This document shows, in pieces, positions 38,518 to 40,872 of a stretch of 40,872 bases of DNA; the stretch's first letter is position 1, and every line of letters starts with the position of its first letter. The notes beneath the pieces were generated by a model, which was not told where the DNA came from, did not search any database, and worked only from the letters and a program-made list of their open reading frames with translations. Source of the DNA: CAZKTS01 sp964555735 (GTDB lineage Bacteria > Actinomycetota > Acidimicrobiia > IMCC26256 > PALSA-555); the NCBI GenBank assembly GCA_964555735.1, contig CAZKTS010000091.1, positions 1-40,872 on the forward strand. The letters are read 5' to 3'. Made by a program: the position numbers and the translations under genes.

Positions 38518-39239
38518 GCGCGGAACTCCGCGACGGTCGCGACCATGCGATCGACGTGGTCCGAGTACACCGCGTCGATGCCGTACGAGAGCATCGTGCG
38601 GAGATGGCGCACCTCCTGCACATCCCACGCGAACGCGCGCACGTCGAAGCGGTGGAACAACGACACGAGGCCCGCGGTCCACTCGCTGTGGTGCAGGTTC
38701 ATCGCGTCGATCCGAGCACTCGCCAGGTCGGCCGCGTGCCGCTCGAGCGAGTCGGGGAGCCGGCCTCGCCATTGTGAGTGGACCAGTCGGACGTCGCTCG
38801 ACTGCTCGCGCAGCGCCCGCAGGTACCGCCGGCTCGGCGAGCAGAGCCACAGTCGCTGTCGTGACACGGGGTCCGGGGTGCGTTCGATGATCGCCTCGCC
38901 GCTGCCCGTGATCTTGCAGTCGATCGACAGGTCGTAGTCGTCACCGAGCTCGCGGCGGAGCTCGTCGAGGGTCGGGACGTCGTGGCGCGCGAGGTCGGCC
39001 GCCGTGGTGCGGGCGACCGCGAGCCGACGGGGGAGTCCGCCGCGTCGCACCTTGATGGTTGCGTCGTGGACCAGCACGACGTCGCCGTCCGCCGAGAGCC
39101 ACGCGTCGGTCTCGAGGCCGCGCGCGCCGCGCTCGAGTGCGTGGCGGAACGCGACGATCGTGTTCTCGGGGTGGTCGGCCCGAGCGCCGCGGTGGGCGAA
39201 GGTGATCGGGCTCTGCGGCCGGCCCGGGAGCGAGGTCAC
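38514..39239 (-). CDS. Glycerophosphodiester phosphodiesterase
   Basis: A 241-residue GDPD-family TIM-barrel enzyme. Motifs are FAHRGARADHPENT near the N terminus (catalytic His and metal Glu), GLETDAWLSADGDVVLVHD (metal and catalytic His) and DCKITG. It hydrolyses glycerophosphodiesters to glycerol 3-phosphate and an alcohol. No signal peptide, so it should be cytoplasmic. GTG 39239 is taken because it places the HRG motif at the usual distance from the N terminus; GTG 39266 would add 9 residues. It converges on lepB with shared stop codons and is the only minus-strand gene after 31459. Confidence 0.88.
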   Translation of the reverse strand: MTSLPGRPQSPITFAHRGARADHPENTIVAFRHALERGARGLETDAWLSADGDVVLVHDATIKVRRGGLPRRLAVARTTAADLARHDVPTLDELRRELGDDYDLSIDCKITGSGEAIIERTPDPVSRQRLWLCSPSRRYLRALREQSSDVRLVHSQWRGRLPDSLERHAADLASARIDAMNLHHSEWTAGLVSLFHRFDVRAFAWDVQEVRHLRTMLSYGIDAVYSDHVDRMVATVAEFRA

Positions 39240-39343
39240 CGCCGGATCTTGGCCCACAGCAGGCACCGGGGTGCTCGACGGCCCGGGGGAGTTGGGCCGA
39301 GGTTGGGGTCAAGGCCCCCCATGCGGCTGCCGATGCCTCCCTC

Positions 39344-39667
39344 GTGGCAACGATCAAGGCGGAGTGCCCCGGGTGCGGAGCGGTGCGGCTGCGGGTCGCG
39401 GACCTGACGGTCCGGGTCTGCGCCGACGACGACGAGCTGGGTGCGTATCGGTTCCAGTGCCCCCGGTGTGACCACGCGGTCCTCCACGAGGCGTCCCCGG
39501 CCATCTGCGCCCTGCTCGTCTCGGTGGGCGTCGACGAGGAGGTCTGGCGGCTCCCCGCCGAGCTGACCGAGCGTCCGAGCGGCCCCCCGTTCACCCACGA
39601 CGATCTGCTCGACTTCCACCTCATGCTCGCCGACGACGACTGGCAGGAGCGCCTCGTCGCCAGCTGA
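39344..39667 (+). CDS. Small protein with zinc-ribbon motif, unknown function
   Basis: A 107-residue protein. CPGC (residues 9-12) and CPRC (39-42) likely bind one zinc in a ribbon of the N-terminal half. The C-terminal half is acidic and ends with a helical DDLLDFHLMLADDDW segment. It starts at GTG 39344, in a divergent gap with the GDPD gene. No family is recognised. Placement just before tatA is common to nothing I know; it could be a zinc-ribbon regulator. Host-like codon use supports coding. Confidence 0.7.
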   Translation: MATIKAECPGCGAVRLRVADLTVRVCADDDELGAYRFQCPRCDHAVLHEASPAICALLVSVGVDEEVWRLPAELTERPSGPPFTHDDLLDFHLMLADDDWQERLVAS

Positions 39668-39749
39668 CCCGCCGCGGCCCATCCGGGCGGCTGCAGGGTT
39701 CCGAACTGCCTTGGGTACGATTCGCGTGCCGAGAACGTGAGGAGCCTTC

Positions 39750-40073
39750 GTGTCGCTCGGTCCTGCCGAGATCCTGGTCGTCCTGGTCATCGCCCTCTTG
39801 GTGTTCGGGCCCACGCGGCTCCCCGAGATCGGGCGGCAGGTCGGTCGGGCCATGCACGAGTTCCGCAAGTTCCAGAGCTCGCTGAAGGCCGACATCGACA
39901 CGGTGTTCGCCGAGGACTCCTCGGCCCACGCCGAGCCGGCGCCCACGCTGCCACCGAAGGCGATCGAGGCGGCCGAGGCCACGGGAACGCCCGAGGCCGC
40001 GGTGCTCGACGTGGATGCGACGGAGGCGGCGAGCGAGCCGGGCGGATCGACGCCCTCTCCGCCGAGCACGTAG
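39750..40073 (+). CDS. tatA: Sec-independent protein translocase TatA
   Basis: A 107-residue TatA/TatB-type protein. A short N-terminal membrane helix (~5-19) and FGPTRLPEIGRQVGRAMHEFRKF form the hallmark hinge and amphipathic helix. A Pro/Ala/Glu-rich tail follows. GTG 39750 is preceded by GTGAGGAG at 39737-39744, and TACGAT at 39716-39721 may be its -10. It forms the Tat pore with TatC. No separate TatB is seen. In mycobacteria tatA and tatC also lie downstream of pafBC, so the position is conserved. Confidence 0.92.
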   Translation: MSLGPAEILVVLVIALLVFGPTRLPEIGRQVGRAMHEFRKFQSSLKADIDTVFAEDSSAHAEPAPTLPPKAIEAAEATGTPEAAVLDVDATEAASEPGGSTPSPPST

Positions 40074-40079
40074 CGGGAG

Positions 40080-40811
40080 GTGGCCACCAAGGACGCCGAC
40101 GGCCGCATGTCGGTCGTCGAGCACCTGTCCGAGCTGCGCCGGCGGCTGATGATCTCGATCGTGGCCCTCGCGGCCGCCGGGGTCGTCTGCTACATCTTCG
40201 CGCCCGACATCATCCGGTTCTTCCTCCGGTACTACGAGGACGCGGCGCCCAAGGGCACACCGAACGCCTTCGTCTTCACCGGCCCGCTCGATGGCTTCAT
40301 CACCCGCCTGAAGATCGCGACCTACGGCGCGATCGTGCTCGCGCTGCCGGTCTGGCTCTGGCAGCTCTGGCGCTTCATCACCCCGGGGCTGAACCCCAAC
40401 GAGAAGCGCTACGCGGTGCCGTTCGTCCTCTCGTCGATCGCACTGTTCTGCCTGGGCGGGTTCGTGGCCCTGCTCACCCTCCCCGAGGCCCTGCACTTCC
40501 TGCTCAACGCGGCGGGCAGCGACGTCAAGCCGTTGCTGACCGCCGACAAGTTCATCTCGCTCGTGTCGCTGATGATCGTGGCCTTCGGGCTCGCGTTCGA
40601 GTTCCCGGTGCTGCTCGTGTTCCTGCTGATCGCCCACGTGCTCACCACCGAGCAGCTCCGCAAGTGGCGACGCTGGGCCATCGTGATCATCTTCGTGTTC
40701 GCGGCCGTCATCACGCCCAGCCAGGACCCATACTCTCTGTTCTTCATGGCGATCCCCATGTACCTCTTCTACGAGCTCAGCATCCTCATCGGGAGGGCCC
40801 TCAAGCGATGA
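40080..40811 (+). CDS. tatC: Sec-independent protein translocase TatC
   Basis: A 243-residue, six-helix TatC. The N-terminal MSVVEHLSELRRRL motif is the twin-arginine signal-recognition surface. The loop between helices 2 and 3 has WQLWRFITPGLNPNEKRY, and FGLAFEFPVLL carries the conserved Glu of a later helix. It binds twin-arginine signal peptides and nucleates the TatA pore. GTG 40080 gives a start 6 nt after tatA. The stop overlaps the ATG of the next gene. Confidence 0.95.
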   Translation: MATKDADGRMSVVEHLSELRRRLMISIVALAAAGVVCYIFAPDIIRFFLRYYEDAAPKGTPNAFVFTGPLDGFITRLKIATYGAIVLALPVWLWQLWRFITPGLNPNEKRYAVPFVLSSIALFCLGGFVALLTLPEALHFLLNAAGSDVKPLLTADKFISLVSLMIVAFGLAFEFPVLLVFLLIAHVLTTEQLRKWRRWAIVIIFVFAAVITPSQDPYSLFFMAIPMYLFYELSILIGRALKR

Positions 40812-40872
40812 GCCCGCGTCAGGTCAGCACGTACAAGCCGCCGCGGAACCGGCGTGAGATCCTGCTCGCGAC
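40808..40872 (+). CDS. Start of an unknown protein (3'-truncated by the window)
   Basis: ATG 40808 overlaps the tatC stop (ATGA). Only ~21 residues are visible, beginning MSPRQVSTYKPPRNRREILL: a basic, Pro-rich N terminus that could precede a membrane helix. Too short to name. Coding is supported only by the coupling to tatC and the open frame. Confidence 0.5.
   Translation, partial: MSPRQVSTYKPPRNRREILLA

Overview
The window is very GC-rich, strongly GC3-biased DNA from an actinobacterium. A full Pup-proteasome locus, a fused CofG-CofH protein for coenzyme F420 synthesis, a MarP-like protease, PafB/PafC WYL regulators and many GTG starts support this. The locus has a Pup ending in Gln, an endonuclease VII-type gene between pup and prcB, and a TtuA/TtuB-like pair. 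Together these suggest a deep branch such as class Acidimicrobiia; that placement is inference. Gene density is very high and no gene-free stretch exceeds 300 bases. The longest gap is 25153-25393, which holds the ferredoxin and ARC promoters. I saw no tRNA, rRNA, CRISPR array, insertion sequence or prophage.

Region by region. (1) 1-1763: the end of glcE, then glcF and a small coupled ORF (glycolate oxidation). (2) 1760-6866, minus strand: a LOG-family protein, a PfkB sugar/nucleoside kinase and bifunctional FbiC, with coupled starts, then 6-phosphogluconolactonase. (3) 6896-7963: an unusual methyltransferase-MUG DNA glycosylase fusion. (4) 7979-15783, minus strand: transaldolase, transketolase, a FIST sensor protein, and a coupled GH84-GT2-NagA amino-sugar operon. 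(5) 15829-20917: an acyl-CoA synthetase, split ADP-forming acyl-CoA synthetase subunits and a PBP4-type DD-carboxypeptidase. (6) 20945-22926: three small membrane or basic proteins, then a ThiS/MoaD-like sulfur carrier and TtuA-type tRNA thiolase.

(7) 22934-40872: the proteasome and export supercluster. Its order is trmI, marP-like protease, ferredoxin (minus), ARC/Mpa ATPase, dop, pup, HNH endonuclease, prcB, prcA, a DUF2007-like gene (minus), two paralogous secreted proteins, pafA, a DUF3866-type gene, pafB, pafC, two signal peptidase I genes (the first lacking its catalytic Lys), a GDPD (minus), a Zn-ribbon protein, tatA, tatC and the start of one more gene. PafA attaches Pup to substrates, Dop deamidates the Pup C-terminal Gln and removes Pup, ARC unfolds pupylated proteins, and PrcAB degrades them. 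PafBC is the DNA-damage regulator normally found with them.

The most striking signals are these. Codon usage breaks abruptly inside pup: GC3 falls from about 90% to about 43% at codon 42. The break runs into a 13-bp inverted repeat over the pup stop codon and a freestanding HNH endonuclease gene. The sulfur carrier ends in Gly-Gly-Ala-Trp rather than Gly-Gly. One signal peptidase has Arg in place of its general-base Lys. A -10-like TAnnnT hexamer recurs 6 to 9 nt before start codons, which implies leaderless transcripts for about a dozen genes.
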